The notes below the pieces were generated by a model. The model saw nothing but the letters and a program-made list of their open reading frames with translations. It searched no databases and was not told the DNA's origin. From positions 354,146-418,145 of the forward strand of contig NZ_SIXF01000002.1 of assembly GCF_004310665.1 (NCBI RefSeq): a stretch of 64,000 bases of DNA. Reading direction: 5' to 3'. The stretch's first letter is position 1, and each line of letters opens with the position of its first letter. A program made the position numbers and the translations under genes. This stretch comes from Pedobacter kyonggii. GTDB taxonomy: Bacteria; Bacteroidota; Bacteroidia; Sphingobacteriales; Sphingobacteriaceae. Below are positions 63,600 through 64,000 of this stretch, piece by piece.

Positions 63600-64000
63600 G
63601 GTTGTCATTGACACAACAGAAATGAAGGAAAAAAAGTTAATGACACATGCGCAAGTTTTTTTTGCGTGTATATACATTCCAGTAGCCCAGTATGGTCTAA
63701 ATGGATATTCCGACCCATACTACACCACCCATTCCGAGGCATAGTACACCAGTCATTCCGAGCCAAAGTACACCATTTTTTGTTTGAGGTAATTAAATAT
63801 TCCGAGGCAAAGTGCACCACTTTTGGTTCATTGCAGGATTATTTTACTCTGCCATTCCGACACATACTACACCACTATAATTAACCATATCACTGATTTG
63901 GGCATAGTTTAACCCGCCAATTATATAGGTTTGGTAAGCATCAAGCTTACCCCTGTAGATATGGCGAACAAACTGCTCAGCATGAATAAGATTAGACAGA
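63600..64000 (+). mobile_element. Left end of an IS21-family insertion sequence (partial)
   Basis: Five copies of a 24-base unit with consensus (C/T)ATTCCGA..CA.A.T.CACCA start at 63706, 63730, 63754, 63798 and 63853. The first three are exactly 24 bases apart. Such multiple terminal repeats are the transposase-binding ends of IS21 elements. The istA start follows at 63961. The outermost base is not certain; the element continues past the window. Confidence 0.75.
63961..64000 (+). CDS. istA: IS21 transposase IstA, first 13 codons
   Basis: The frame starts MANKLLSMNKIRQ and runs off the right edge. This N-terminus is typical of IS21 IstA proteins of Bacteroidota as I remember them (MANK-L-MNKIRQ). 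It sits directly after the five-repeat IS21 end array, which supports the call. IstB would be expected further right. Confidence 0.7.
   Translation, partial: MANKLLSMNKIRQ

Noticed and set aside
1-64000. CRISPR arrays, tRNA or rRNA genes
   Set aside because: No regularly spaced ~30-base repeats beyond the IS21 end array, and no cloverleaf or rRNA-like sequence was found.

Overview
The window looks like chromosomal DNA of a Bacteroidota member of the Sphingobacteriaceae (Pedobacter/Mucilaginibacter-like). This is inferred from the many lipoprotein and secreted proteins of that phylum, a GH92 mannosidase, an alginate-export-type porin, hybrid TPR histidine kinases, MobC-type conjugation remnants and IS21 elements, with moderate-to-low GC. 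No rRNA, tRNA or CRISPR array was seen.

Layout. (1) 1-12.3 kb is ordinary core DNA: a membrane protein cut by the left edge, a MOSC protein, an MscS channel, two lipoproteins, a PRC-barrel protein, a GH92 alpha-mannosidase and a DUF2807 protein. (2) 12.36-21.9 kb is a scrapyard of transferred DNA. An internal piece of an arsenite transporter is joined head-on to a truncated serine recombinase, followed by a PDDEXK nuclease, an IS21-type end fused to the 3' part of mobC, and a DUF5648 lipoprotein. Then come two ~1 kb direct repeats, each carrying a LytTR response regulator (one intact, one frameshifted), bracketing an N6-adenine methyltransferase whose restriction partner survives only as a C-terminal stub. 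Decayed SDR/NmrA and unidentified genes follow. (3) 21.9-33.4 kb is regulatory and envelope DNA: two paralogous TPR histidine kinases, an NtrC-like regulator, an outer-membrane barrel protein with a kinase-like N-terminal region, a second-type gap gene and a PNPOx-like protein. (4) 33.8-58.2 kb is a hydrolase and detoxification island. It holds seven alpha/beta hydrolases, an MBL hydrolase, azoreductase, amidohydrolase, isochorismatase-like hydrolase, MhqO/MhqD-like pair, MFS pump, LysR regulator, RidA and TlpA. It also carries a redox two-component module: a cNMP-domain histidine kinase next to a receiver/thioredoxin-like/TrxR-like fusion. Pseudogenes (cupin, DsbA-like) lie between. (5) 58.4-64 kb is a defence island: a type II restriction-modification pair (C5 methyltransferase plus nuclease), then an A+T-rich two-gene operon of an FRG-domain protein and a DUF262 protein behind a perfect 15-bp inverted repeat. 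It ends in the left end of an IS21 element with its regularly spaced terminal repeats and the first codons of istA.

The best candidate for an undescribed system is the FRG-DUF262 pair (61.2-63.0 kb). Second is the kinase/receiver-TrxR/RidA/pseudo-receiver cluster at 50.7-54.7 kb. Functions are assigned from motifs read by eye; no database search was possible.
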